From the NCBI RefSeq assembly GCF_020080045.1, contig NZ_CP083451.1:4203001-4267000 (forward strand): a DNA stretch of 64,000 bases. Direction: 5' to 3'. The DNA is from Comamonas odontotermitis (lineage in GTDB: Bacteria > Pseudomonadota > Gammaproteobacteria > Burkholderiales > Burkholderiaceae_C). Below, piece after piece: positions 54,987 to 63,726 of the stretch. The notes below the pieces were generated by a model. The model made no database searches. It was not told the origin of the DNA and saw only the letters and a list, made by a program, of their open reading frames with translations. Position 1 is the stretch's first letter; each line of letters opens with the position of its first letter. The translations under genes were made by a program, and so were the position numbers.

Positions 54987-55631
54987 ATGAGCAAAAAAAT
55001 CCTGGTCCCTGTCATTGCCAGCCTGGCGATTCTGAGCGGCTGCGCCAATATGTCGGACACCCAGCGCACCACCGCAACCGGTGCCGGCGTGGGCGCCCTG
55101 GGCGGCGCAGCCATTGGTGCCATTGCCGGCGGCCATGCAGGCAAGGGCGCCGTGATCGGCGCGGGTGTGGGTGCCTTGGGCAGCTACATCTGGTCGCAGC
55201 ACATGGAAAAGCAAAAACGCGAGATGGAGCAGGCCACCCAGGGCACTGGCGTGACCGTGACGCAGACGCAGGACAACCAGCTCAAGCTCGATATCCCGAG
55301 CGATATTTCGTTCCAGACCAACCGCTCGGACATCCAGAGCAACTTCGCCCCCATCCTGGACCGCTTTGCCGAAGGCCTGCGCAACAACCAGAACGCCCAG
55401 GTACGCATCATCGGCCACACCGACAGCACTGGCAACGATGGCATCAACGACCCGCTGTCGCTCGCCCGCGCCGAGAGCACGCGCAACTACCTGACCTCGC
55501 GCGGCGTCAATGGCGGCCGCATCCAGGTGCAGGGAATGGGCTCGCGCCAGCCGATTGCGACCAACGACACCGCCGACGGCCGTGCGCGCAACCGCCGCGT
55601 CGAGATCTTTGTGGGCGAAGTGCAGCAATAA
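54987..55631 (+). CDS. OmpA-family lipoprotein with glycine zipper (YiaD-like)
   Basis: A 214-residue lipoprotein. The signal peptide ends in ILSGC with Cys19. A glycine-zipper segment (about 33-66) precedes the OmpA-like peptidoglycan-binding domain (about 95-210), with IIGHTDSTGNDGINDPLSLARAES and the NRRVEI tail. It should link the outer membrane to peptidoglycan. AAGGAG sits eight bases before ATG 54987. A perfect terminator follows, so the gene is monocistronic. Confidence 0.92.
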   Translation: MSKKILVPVIASLAILSGCANMSDTQRTTATGAGVGALGGAAIGAIAGGHAGKGAVIGAGVGALGSYIWSQHMEKQKREMEQATQGTGVTVTQTQDNQLKLDIPSDISFQTNRSDIQSNFAPILDRFAEGLRNNQNAQVRIIGHTDSTGNDGINDPLSLARAESTRNYLTSRGVNGGRIQVQGMGSRQPIATNDTADGRARNRRVEIFVGEVQQ

Positions 55632-55682
55632 ACGCTTGCTGCCGCTGTTGCTGCCCCGCAGCACTTGCGGGCCTGCCACCCA

Positions 55683-55707
55683 GGAGCGCCAAAGGCGCTC
55701 CTTTTTT
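55683..55707 (+). terminator. Rho-independent terminator after the OmpA-family gene
   Basis: GGAGCGCC-AAA-GGCGCTCC (55683-55701), then six Ts. It is the cleanest terminator in the window on the plus strand. Confidence 0.92.
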
Positions 55708-55738
55708 GATGGGTGCGCCTGCCAGAGGCGCCCCGCGT

Positions 55739-56368
55739 TCAGGTCAGCTCGCGCAGCAGGTTGGCCAACTCCACCGCCGACTTGACCATCATCTTGTCGA
55801 ACACGCGGGCGCGGTGCACCTCGACCGTGCGCACGCTGATGGCCAGTTCGTCGGCGATCAGCTTGTTGGGCAGGCCGTCGATCACCAGGCGCATCACGGC
55901 CTGCTCACGGTCCGTGAGGTCGGCCACACGTCCGCGCACCTGCTGCTGCCCGCGCAATGCCTCCAGGTGCGCGGCAGATGCGTGCAGGGCATGCTCCACA
56001 CGGTCCACCAAGGCATTGTCGGAAAACGGTTTTTCGCAAAAATCAAAGGCGCCGCGCTTGACGGTGGCCACCGCCGTGGGCACATCGGCGTGGCCGGTTA
56101 GAAAGATCACCGGCATCGCGGCAACCACGCCCTGCTCCAGCAGGCGGTCGAACAGGGCCAGGCCGCTCATGCCGGGCATGCGCACATCCAGCAGCACACA
56201 GGCAGGATCCTTCTGAACCGGGCGTGCCTGCAGCATGGCTTCAAACGCCTCGGCTGACGCAAAGCCTTCGCTGAGCAGGCGGCGCGAGCGCAGCAGCCAG
56301 GCGAGCGCTTCGCGCACTTCGGCGTCGTCATCAACGATATATACGGTGGCATTCACAAGCGGTTGCAT
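55739..56368 (-). CDS. FixJ/NarL-type response regulator
   Basis: A 209-residue regulator. The receiver domain has the acidic pair DDD near the N-terminus, the phospho-acceptor D61 in VLLDVRMPGMSG and a KPF lysine. The C-terminal LuxR-type helix-turn-helix reads LTDREQAVMRLVIDGLPNKLIADELAISVRTVEVHRARV in parts. The DVRMPG context and overall form resemble FixJ and TtrR. It lies six bases after the cognate kinase gene. Confidence 0.92.
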   Translation of the reverse strand: MQPLVNATVYIVDDDAEVREALAWLLRSRRLLSEGFASAEAFEAMLQARPVQKDPACVLLDVRMPGMSGLALFDRLLEQGVVAAMPVIFLTGHADVPTAVATVKRGAFDFCEKPFSDNALVDRVEHALHASAAHLEALRGQQQVRGRVADLTDREQAVMRLVIDGLPNKLIADELAISVRTVEVHRARVFDKMMVKSAVELANLLRELT

Positions 56369-56374
56369 CGTCTC

Positions 56375-58423
56375 TCAATCATTGCGCCAGGTCGGCAAGG
56401 TAAAGCTGAATATCGTGCCCTGCGGGCTGTTGTCATGGTGCACCAGATGGCTGCCGTGCTGCTCCACCACGGTACGGCACAGGGAAAGGCCCAGGCCCAT
56501 GCCCTCGTCCTTGGTGGTGAAGAACGGCGTGTACAGCTGCTGCGCCACCTCGCCGGAGATTCCCACACCCCAGTCCGTCACGGCAAACTCCACCCATGCT
56601 CGGCCAGCAGCGGCGTCGCCCTGCGCATTGGCCAGACGTACATCCATGCGCAAAAGCCGCGGCTCGCAGCCCGGCGAGTCCATGGCCTGCATGCCATTGC
56701 GGCTGAGATTGAGCAGCACCTGCTCGACCATGGTGCGGTCGCAGTACACGGCGGGGACATCCGGCGCCAGCACGGCCACCACTTCCACCTGCAGTTTACG
56801 CCCCTGCAACCGCACCAGCGGCAGCACGGCATCGAGCAGCTCCTGCGGAGGCACCAGCTCGCGCGCCTGCCCGCGGCGGCGTACAAAGTCGTGCACGCTC
56901 TTGATCACGCGGCCCGCGCGCTCGGCTTGAAAAGCCATGCGCTGCACGGCCATGCGCACATCGGGCAGATACGCCTGCAGCTCGTCTGCAGGTGCGTTCT
57001 CGGGCAGCAGATTGAGTGTGCCGGTGGCATAGCTGGATATGGCTGCCAGCGGCTGGTTCAGTTCGTGGCTCAGAAGCGACGCCATCTCTCCCACCGTGGC
57101 CAGGCGTGCCGTGGCCTGCAGCCGCTCCTGCGAAGCCCGCGAAAGCTCTTCCACCCGGCGCTGCTCGCTCATGTCGACAAAGGCGCTCATCCAGCCGGTA
57201 TGCAGGCCTGCGGCATTGATCAGCGGCGCCTCGAAGATCAATACGGGAAAGCGCACGCCATCCTTGCGCATGAAGGTCGATTCATAGCCCTCGCGCGCAG
57301 GCGGCAACTGCCCCGAGAGGCGGATGCGCTGGCGCCGCGCATACTCCGGCGCCAGCTCGGGCGGCCAGTAGGGCGTGGAGCGGCTGGGGTCCAGAATCTC
57401 TTCAGCGGTAAAGCCCACCATCTCGCAAAAAGCCGGGTTCACATAGGTGGTCTTGCCCTGCAGATCGCGGGCCCGCAGCCCGGTGACGAGCGAATCTTCC
57501 ATCGCCTTGCGAAAGGCGAGTGCGTCGCCCAGGTCCCGCTCGGCCTTGAGGCGTTTGCGGTTGTCGCGCACCAGCACTACCAGCACGGTCACGAGCGCGA
57601 TCGACATGCCCGTCACCAGCGCCGTCAGCACATTCGGGAAGACGTTGGGCGCCGCATGCCAGCTGTCGATGCGCAGCATCAGCGTGGCCCCCGGCAGATC
57701 CAGCAGCTGGGTGGCCGTGAACACGCGCGTGCCGCGCCGAGGCGTACTCACGATCGCCAGGCGCGTGCCATCGGGCTCGGTGAACGACAGTTCGTGGTTG
57801 CGGCGAAAGTTCTCGTTCACCAGATCCGTCAGCACGTTCTGCAGGATGTACGTCACCACCACGAATCCGTGCAGGCGCTCGCCGCTCTGCACAGGCGTGC
57901 ACAACTCCAGCAGCTCCAGCCCGGTGCCGTTGCCCTGCGAGAGAAAATAGCTGCCCGCATACGAAGCGCTGCCCGAACGCTGGGCGCGCATGCAGGCGGT
58001 GTTGCTCTCCGTATTGACGCCGGTGCGGTCGATGCTGGACCACTGCAGGTTCAGGTAGGGAGATTCCTCGCTCGCTTCGATCTGCATCTGCGGGTTGCGC
58101 CATTCGATATGCGCCAGATCGCGGTGGTTGCGCAGCATGTCGGCAGCCGTCAGTTGCCAGGCCATCACATCGCTGTCATAGCGCGGCATGGTACGCAGGC
58201 GGTTGACATTGCTGTTGAACGTGGTGCGAATGTCGGCCACGGCATCGGCCGCTTCGCGATCCAGCCGCTGCTGCACTTCAGAGACCTCATAGCGTCCGGC
58301 CAGCCATACCTGCATTACCAGCATGCCCGCCACCAGCAGCATCAGCAACAGCCATAGCGACCAGCGCCGCCAGCTGTAGTGCCAGCGCCGGGCCGTCCAG
58401 CGCGCCCATGCGGTCATCAGCAT
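56375..58423 (-). CDS. PAS-domain sensor histidine kinase, membrane-bound (DctB/FixL-like)
   Basis: A 682-residue kinase. Two membrane helices (about residues 20-45 and 270-295) enclose a large periplasmic domain with a VSTPRRGTRVFTATQLLDLPG part. A PAS domain follows (ALAFRKAMEDSLVTGLRARDLQGKTTYVNPAF in parts). The H-box is LLSHELNQPLAAISSYATG with His453. The G-boxes WGVGISGE and GMGLGLSLCRTVVEQHG are intact. The signal is unknown. The ATG candidates (58459, 58423, 58417) overlap the nitrilase-family stop codon (TGATG at 58417), indicating coupled translation; I use 58423. Confidence 0.9.
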   Translation of the reverse strand: MLMTAWARWTARRWHYSWRRWSLWLLLMLLVAGMLVMQVWLAGRYEVSEVQQRLDREAADAVADIRTTFNSNVNRLRTMPRYDSDVMAWQLTAADMLRNHRDLAHIEWRNPQMQIEASEESPYLNLQWSSIDRTGVNTESNTACMRAQRSGSASYAGSYFLSQGNGTGLELLELCTPVQSGERLHGFVVVTYILQNVLTDLVNENFRRNHELSFTEPDGTRLAIVSTPRRGTRVFTATQLLDLPGATLMLRIDSWHAAPNVFPNVLTALVTGMSIALVTVLVVLVRDNRKRLKAERDLGDALAFRKAMEDSLVTGLRARDLQGKTTYVNPAFCEMVGFTAEEILDPSRSTPYWPPELAPEYARRQRIRLSGQLPPAREGYESTFMRKDGVRFPVLIFEAPLINAAGLHTGWMSAFVDMSEQRRVEELSRASQERLQATARLATVGEMASLLSHELNQPLAAISSYATGTLNLLPENAPADELQAYLPDVRMAVQRMAFQAERAGRVIKSVHDFVRRRGQARELVPPQELLDAVLPLVRLQGRKLQVEVVAVLAPDVPAVYCDRTMVEQVLLNLSRNGMQAMDSPGCEPRLLRMDVRLANAQGDAAAGRAWVEFAVTDWGVGISGEVAQQLYTPFFTTKDEGMGLGLSLCRTVVEQHGSHLVHHDNSPQGTIFSFTLPTWRND

Positions 58424-59232
58424 ACGCGGTGCTGCAATGCTGGCAGTTGCGCGCGCCACTGCTGCTGCGCTGCCCAGTCGAGATCGGCCAGCACCACGCC
58501 AGCCTCACTCGCCTGCATGGCCATCACTTCGCCCCACGGATTGACGGCCATGCTGTGGCCCCAGGTGCGGCGGCCGTTGTCGTGGGCGCCACCCTGCGCG
58601 GCCGCCAGCACATAACTCAGGTTCTCAACCGCCCGGGCGCGCAGCAGCAACTCCCAGTGCGCCTGGCCTGTGGTGTAGGTGAAGGCGCTGGGTACCAGCA
58701 GCAACTGCGCGCCTGCCTGGGCATGCAGGCGGTACAGCTCCGGAAATCGCAGGTCGTAGCACACCGACAGGCCAATGCGCCAGATATGGCCATCCTGGCT
58801 TGCCAGATCAAAGAACACCGGCTCTCGCCCCGGAGCAATGACGCGGTGCTCGTCATACGCTTCGGTGGCATTGGCGTAGCAGAACAGATGCATCTTGTCG
58901 TAGCGCGCCGCGCGCTCGCCCTGCGGGCTGAACACCAGGCTGCTGTTGAACACATGCTGCGCATCCGGCCCCTGCAATGGGAGGGTACCTCCCACAATCC
59001 ACACCCCCAGTTCGCGCGCGCTGTCCGCCAGGAACTGCTGCATGGGGCCGTGCCCCAGGGGTTCGGCCAGCGCCAGCTTGTCCGTGTCCTTGTGGCCCAT
59101 CAGGCAGAAATACTCTGGCAGAACAGCCAACTCCGCCCCGGCGTGCGCTGCCTGCTGCAGCAGCGCCCAGGCCTGGTCGCGGTTGGCATCCCAGCGTGTG
59201 CTGGTCACCATCTGAAGGGCGGCAACTTTCAT
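58417..59232 (-). CDS. Carbon-nitrogen hydrolase (nitrilase superfamily, Nit/omega-amidase type)
   Basis: A 271-residue amidase with the catalytic triad visible as E40 (VLPEYFCL), K113 (YDKMHLF) and C158 (GLSVCYDLRFPELY). It resembles the Nit group, which hydrolyses deaminated glutathione or 2-oxo-acid amides. ATG 59232 (MKVAALQMVT) is chosen. Its stop codon overlaps the start region of the sensor kinase, so it leads the operon nit-kinase-regulator. The gene also lies next to yhdP and glnE, a common betaproteobacterial neighbourhood. Confidence 0.9.
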   Translation of the reverse strand: MKVAALQMVTSTRWDANRDQAWALLQQAAHAGAELAVLPEYFCLMGHKDTDKLALAEPLGHGPMQQFLADSARELGVWIVGGTLPLQGPDAQHVFNSSLVFSPQGERAARYDKMHLFCYANATEAYDEHRVIAPGREPVFFDLASQDGHIWRIGLSVCYDLRFPELYRLHAQAGAQLLLVPSAFTYTTGQAHWELLLRARAVENLSYVLAAAQGGAHDNGRRTWGHSMAVNPWGEVMAMQASEAGVVLADLDWAAQQQWRAQLPALQHRVC

Positions 59233-59344
59233 GGCGGCGGAGTGTCCAGGCAAAGGTTCAAAGAAATCTGCGAAATGCCTTGATTATCCGCGCGAGTGCT
59301 CAGAACGTGTTTACGTTCTCAGGAACTGGAAGTGAGGCAGCCTC

Positions 59345-62300
59345 TCAGTGCGACGGCTCTGCCTGCTTGTCCGCCGCAGCGGCACGCTGAATGCGCCGCA
59401 CCTCCGGGTCCGCCCAGGAACCCGAGACTTCGAACTGCTGCGTCACCGCCTGCGTGATCTGCCCCTTGAACAGCGCCTGCGCCAGAAAGCTGCCGATACC
59501 GATGACAGGGTTGATGGCCGTCGTCACCAGCGACAAGGTGGTGGTGTTGAGCTCGGGGATGACCACCACATGCAGGTTCTGGGTTTCATCGCGCAGATTG
59601 ACCTTGCCCTCCAGCAGCACAGCGGCGGTCACACCTTTCATCTGCAGGTTGGTGGTGGAGGCCAGGCCATCGTGGATGTCCACATCGCCACGCACAAAAT
59701 CAAAACCGAACCCGGCGCTGAAGATGTCCTTGAAATCCAGGGTCAGCCGACGCGGCAGCGCCTGCAGGTTGAGCACGCCCAGCAGCTTGGCAATGCCCGG
59801 CTCCACTTTGAGGAACTGGCCCTGCCCCACGTCCACATGCAGCTTGCCGTCCATGCTGGTGTAGTCGGGGCTGAGCGGGCTGCCCGTCCATGCAATGCGC
59901 CCTTGCAGAACACCCTTGCCCCTGCTCACCACACCGGCCATACCCAGGCGACGCAGCAGATCGCCCGTGTCCTTCAAATCGAGCCGCATGTCGAGCTGCG
60001 TGCGGCGCGCGCCCTGCGCAGCAGGCCCGACGGCTGCCGCTTGGACGGCCCCCGCTTGGACGGCCCCCCAATCTCCACTCGCCTGCAGGCTGGCGGCGTC
60101 GTTGCTCAGCACCATCTGCTGCAGGTGCCACCACGACTGCGCGCCCTGGCTGCGGTTGCTGGCCTGCAAATCCAGCCGACCGACAGAGTGGCCGTGCCAG
60201 CGCAGGTCATCCACGACAATGTCGAGCGCAGGGAGGCGCCGCGGCTGCTCATTGCTGTCGTCCTCTGCAGCTGGCGCCTTGCTCTCGTCGCTGCTTTTCT
60301 TGTCCACCCGCAATTGCGACAGGCGCGCGCGCACCGTGCCGGGGCCGCCCTTCTCCTGCACATAGTCGAGCTGACCGTCCAGCAGGCTGGAGCGCACCTC
60401 GCTGCTCCAGCGATCACCCTTGCGCGACCCGCGCATCTGCAATTGCTGTACTTCCATGCCCCGCACCTGCAACGCGCCCACACGCACATCCCAGTGGTCA
60501 GGCAGGTAATCGGCCACGAGATCGCTGCTGCCGATGGTGCTGCCGGCACTGCGCGCTGCGGTCTGCCCGGAAGGCGGAGCCGCAGCCGGGCCTGCCGCAG
60601 GCTCCAGCCGCTGCAGCGCGGTTTGCCAGGCCTGCACGTCCAGCCGTGGGAACTCGATCTCCGCTGCCACGCCCTTGGCTGGCAGGGCCAGCGCACCGCT
60701 GCCCAGGCGGATGGCACCACTCACCACCTTGGCCGGTGTCGCCGCATCGGCATCCCATTCGCGCACGTAGCGCACCTGCGCCCTGCCCGCAAGATCAAAG
60801 TCAATGGTTTCTCGCACGGGGCTCTGCCCAGCAGAGGCCGCACTTTCCGGTACCGTGGATGCAAAGTGCATGGGCCAGCTCTCGGCCTGGGCCTTTTGCA
60901 GCGGCGGCGGCAAGTTCAGCGCCATACCCTGCAGATCGCTGCGCACGTCCACCAGGGGCACCCCACGCGCCATGCTGATGCGCAATTGGTAGGCCGCCTG
61001 CCCTTGCGCGAGCCGGGCCAGTTGCACGGCGGGCCCCAGCTCCTGCGCCTGCAGCAGGCCTTGTACGGTGGCGATGCCGCTGGCGCGGACATCCACGGCC
61101 GGGCCGTGGTCTGCACCGGGAGGGAGTTTGCTCACGTCCATGCCGCCCGCAAACTGCACCGCTCCCCCCAGGGCCTCACCCTTCAAATCCTGCAATGCAA
61201 AACCATGTTCGGAAAACTGCACGGCCCCCGTGACCTGCTGCACCTCGGGCGCATCGCTGTGGAACTGGATGCGGTTGCCGGCCAGCAACACCTTGCCATC
61301 GACCTTGGCCTTTTCCATATGGTGCACCGGCAGATCGAGCTTGAGCTGCAACTGCGCTTCGCCATCGGCCTGCGTCTGCGCCAAAGCGCCGTCGGTGAGT
61401 GCATCAATGTGCGATTTGCGCACCGTGTTCAACATATCGACCAGTGGCCCGCGCGCGCGCGCATTGACGGCGACCGTGGTGTCGTGAAAATCTGCAATCC
61501 TGGCCGTGGCCTGTTCCACGCGGATGCGCTCGTTGCCGTCCAGGATGCCTTTGGCCTGGTTAACCTGCATGCCTGGGCCGTCAAACACCAGCTCTCCCGA
61601 GAGGCGGTTGAGCTCCGGCCAGGGCTTTTCGCCCGGCAACAGGTGCGAAGCGGGCACGTAGGCATAACGCACATCGCGCACGGGAGCCGTGATCCGAAAA
61701 ACGCCCTGCCCCCGATCGCGGAAAGGCACATCCCACAGATCGCCTTTGATCTCGAACTGCACATTGCTCGCCTGGCCCGCCAGAATGGCATCGCGCACAT
61801 AGTGGCGCGCATCGGGAGGGATGTGCAGCGGCAGATAGCGGTGAACCATGGTGCCATCGGCGCGCTCCAGCGCCCCTTTGAGCTGCAGAATGCCGGGAAA
61901 GCGAGACTTAGCTCCCGATTTTTCCGGATCAGCCGTGTGCCAGGACCAGCGCGCATGGCCCGCAGCGTGCGGATTGGCAAATTCCAGCTTCTCCGACTGC
62001 ATCTGGATCTGGTCGCCCGCCACGGTCCAGCTCAGCTGGGTGTGCGCTGCGGTAATCGGCAACAGTGGCTCCTCAAACACGGTAGGCAGATAAAGCGCCC
62101 CATCGGCAAAGCGCACGGTCGCCTCGCCCCCTGCGGCGCTGGCGTTCAGCTGCAAGTCGAGGCCGCGCAGGCCCCAATGCGCATCCCGCGCGCCGAGCAC
62201 CAGTCCGCCATGTTCGTCGCGCGCTGCGTTGGCGCGCACGGGAGCAGCAGGCATGCCAAAGTCCAGGTGCCCCACATCGGCCTTGACGCGCCAGTCCTCG

Positions 62301-63688
62301 ATCTTGTCGGCATCCCCGCCGCGCCAGTGCGCCGAGGCTTCACGGATCAGGCCCGCAGGCCGGTTGCTCACCAACCACTGGCGTACATCGGCAGGAATGG
62401 GCAACAGCCGCGCCAGCTCGGCCAGAGATGCGATATCGAGCGATTGCGCGCTGGCTTCCGTCTCACTGGGCTGCTTGCCCTGGGCATACACGTGGTTGAT
62501 GCGCACACTGCCACCGGGCCACTGCTGGCCCTGGGCCGATTCCACGGCCAGCTTGTCGGTAAAGAGGCGAAAGCCGGTTGCATCGGCCTTGCCTCCCAGC
62601 CGTCCGTGTACCGAGCGCAGCAGCAAAATCGGAGTTTCGTCCGCCGGCTTGCTATTTTTTTGAGAGCTACCAGCGCTTACTGGTCGTTCACCAGCCGCAG
62701 CTTTTTCTTCGAAAAGCGCAAAATTGCGCCGCATGCCGACATCGCGCAATGCCACATCGGCAGTTCCATTCTTGATCTGGCCGCGTTCCACATCGATCCA
62801 CAGGCGTGCAGAACCCAGCCCTTGCTGCAACCCGACCGAAGGCGGCAGGTAGGGTGCCATGGCAGCGGCATTGAGCTGCTTGGCCTCGGCGTAAAGCTGG
62901 CCGCTCCAGTGTTTCCAGTTGCCATCGTGCAACGCCCAGATTGGCTGGCGCATGCGGCCGCGCAGCTCCAGCACATCGCCCCAGTCGGCAGGCGGGCGGG
63001 CGCTGATCTGCCATTCATGGCGCAGGCCGGGGTTGCGCAGCAGAATATTCACATCGCGCAGGGTGACCAGCGGCAGGCCGCGCAACTGGTCGTCCCACAC
63101 CACGCTGCCGCCTTGCAGCACCACTTCGCGCTGGCGGAACAGCCAGTCCGCCGCGCCGCTGGAGTCACTCTGCCCCGATGTCGCCACAGGAATCCCCGCC
63201 ACGTGCAGAGCGCCATCGACCGTGCGCTGCACCACCAGTTGCGGCGCAACAATGGCAATCTGCTCGGCCCGCAGTCGCAGCAGCGACGGTACCGACAGGG
63301 CAACTTTCACTTCCGGCAGTGCCAGACCGGCTGCGCCATCGGGCTGCAACAGCTGAACCCCCCGCGCCGCAATGGCGGGCACCAGGCCGTTGTCGCCATC
63401 GGCCTGCAGCGACTCGATGCGCACGGGTACGCCCAGCAGCTGCGACAGGCGAGATTCCACTTGCGGGCGAAAGTCATTGATACGCGGCACAATCCACCAG
63501 TGCAACGCCGCCACGGCCACTGCCAGGAGCAATGCCGCAACCAGCAAAAGCCTCAAAGCCCATTGCACCAGTGTGGCAAGAGGCCGGAGCAGTCGGGACG
63601 CGCGCACAGTCAATGAAGTCCAATCAGTAGGGGAAAGAAGAATTATGGCCCGCGGCAGCCTCGCAGCTTGCATTTCAGATGTGAACAT
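59345..63688 (-). CDS. YhdP-family AsmA-like envelope protein (TIGR02099)
   Basis: A 1447-residue protein with one N-terminal membrane helix (about 40-65) and a very long periplasmic beta-rich body. Members of this AsmA-like group (YhdP, TamB, YdbH) are thought to carry phospholipids between membranes. VPRINDFRPQVESRLSQLLGVPV and the C-terminal GKVNLRDETQNLHVVVIPELNT are characteristic. An in-frame piece near residue 343 (VSAGSSQKNS) is encoded by a copy of the dispersed repeat. ATG 63688 or 63673 could be the start. It is divergent from glnE. Confidence 0.88.
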   Translation of the reverse strand: MFTSEMQAARLPRAIILLSPTDWTSLTVRASRLLRPLATLVQWALRLLLVAALLLAVAVAALHWWIVPRINDFRPQVESRLSQLLGVPVRIESLQADGDNGLVPAIAARGVQLLQPDGAAGLALPEVKVALSVPSLLRLRAEQIAIVAPQLVVQRTVDGALHVAGIPVATSGQSDSSGAADWLFRQREVVLQGGSVVWDDQLRGLPLVTLRDVNILLRNPGLRHEWQISARPPADWGDVLELRGRMRQPIWALHDGNWKHWSGQLYAEAKQLNAAAMAPYLPPSVGLQQGLGSARLWIDVERGQIKNGTADVALRDVGMRRNFALFEEKAAAGERPVSAGSSQKNSKPADETPILLLRSVHGRLGGKADATGFRLFTDKLAVESAQGQQWPGGSVRINHVYAQGKQPSETEASAQSLDIASLAELARLLPIPADVRQWLVSNRPAGLIREASAHWRGGDADKIEDWRVKADVGHLDFGMPAAPVRANAARDEHGGLVLGARDAHWGLRGLDLQLNASAAGGEATVRFADGALYLPTVFEEPLLPITAAHTQLSWTVAGDQIQMQSEKLEFANPHAAGHARWSWHTADPEKSGAKSRFPGILQLKGALERADGTMVHRYLPLHIPPDARHYVRDAILAGQASNVQFEIKGDLWDVPFRDRGQGVFRITAPVRDVRYAYVPASHLLPGEKPWPELNRLSGELVFDGPGMQVNQAKGILDGNERIRVEQATARIADFHDTTVAVNARARGPLVDMLNTVRKSHIDALTDGALAQTQADGEAQLQLKLDLPVHHMEKAKVDGKVLLAGNRIQFHSDAPEVQQVTGAVQFSEHGFALQDLKGEALGGAVQFAGGMDVSKLPPGADHGPAVDVRASGIATVQGLLQAQELGPAVQLARLAQGQAAYQLRISMARGVPLVDVRSDLQGMALNLPPPLQKAQAESWPMHFASTVPESAASAGQSPVRETIDFDLAGRAQVRYVREWDADAATPAKVVSGAIRLGSGALALPAKGVAAEIEFPRLDVQAWQTALQRLEPAAGPAAAPPSGQTAARSAGSTIGSSDLVADYLPDHWDVRVGALQVRGMEVQQLQMRGSRKGDRWSSEVRSSLLDGQLDYVQEKGGPGTVRARLSQLRVDKKSSDESKAPAAEDDSNEQPRRLPALDIVVDDLRWHGHSVGRLDLQASNRSQGAQSWWHLQQMVLSNDAASLQASGDWGAVQAGAVQAAAVGPAAQGARRTQLDMRLDLKDTGDLLRRLGMAGVVSRGKGVLQGRIAWTGSPLSPDYTSMDGKLHVDVGQGQFLKVEPGIAKLLGVLNLQALPRRLTLDFKDIFSAGFGFDFVRGDVDIHDGLASTTNLQMKGVTAAVLLEGKVNLRDETQNLHVVVIPELNTTTLSLVTTAINPVIGIGSFLAQALFKGQITQAVTQQFEVSGSWADPEVRRIQRAAAADKQAEPSH
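62650..62683. repeat. Dispersed repeat, copy 9, inside the YhdP-type coding sequence
   Basis: TTGCTATTTTTTTGAGAGCT then ACCAGCGCTTACTGG. The repeat is read in frame on the minus strand and adds residues VSAGSSQKNS to the protein. Confidence 0.55.
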
Positions 63689-63726
63689 TTGAACAGGCGC
63701 CGCCGATCCATTCTTTGAATAGCGCT

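Noticed and set aside
53529..55679. A longer MltA reaching across the OmpA-family gene
   Set aside because: Extra N-terminal 328 residues are antisense to ompA and to the small ORF. The lipoprotein signal starts at ATG 54695.
59348..63616. A 1422-codon plus-strand open frame opposite the YhdP-type gene
   Set aside because: It is exactly antisense to a conserved gene, its product is His/Gln/Arg-rich, and long antisense frames are expected at this GC content.
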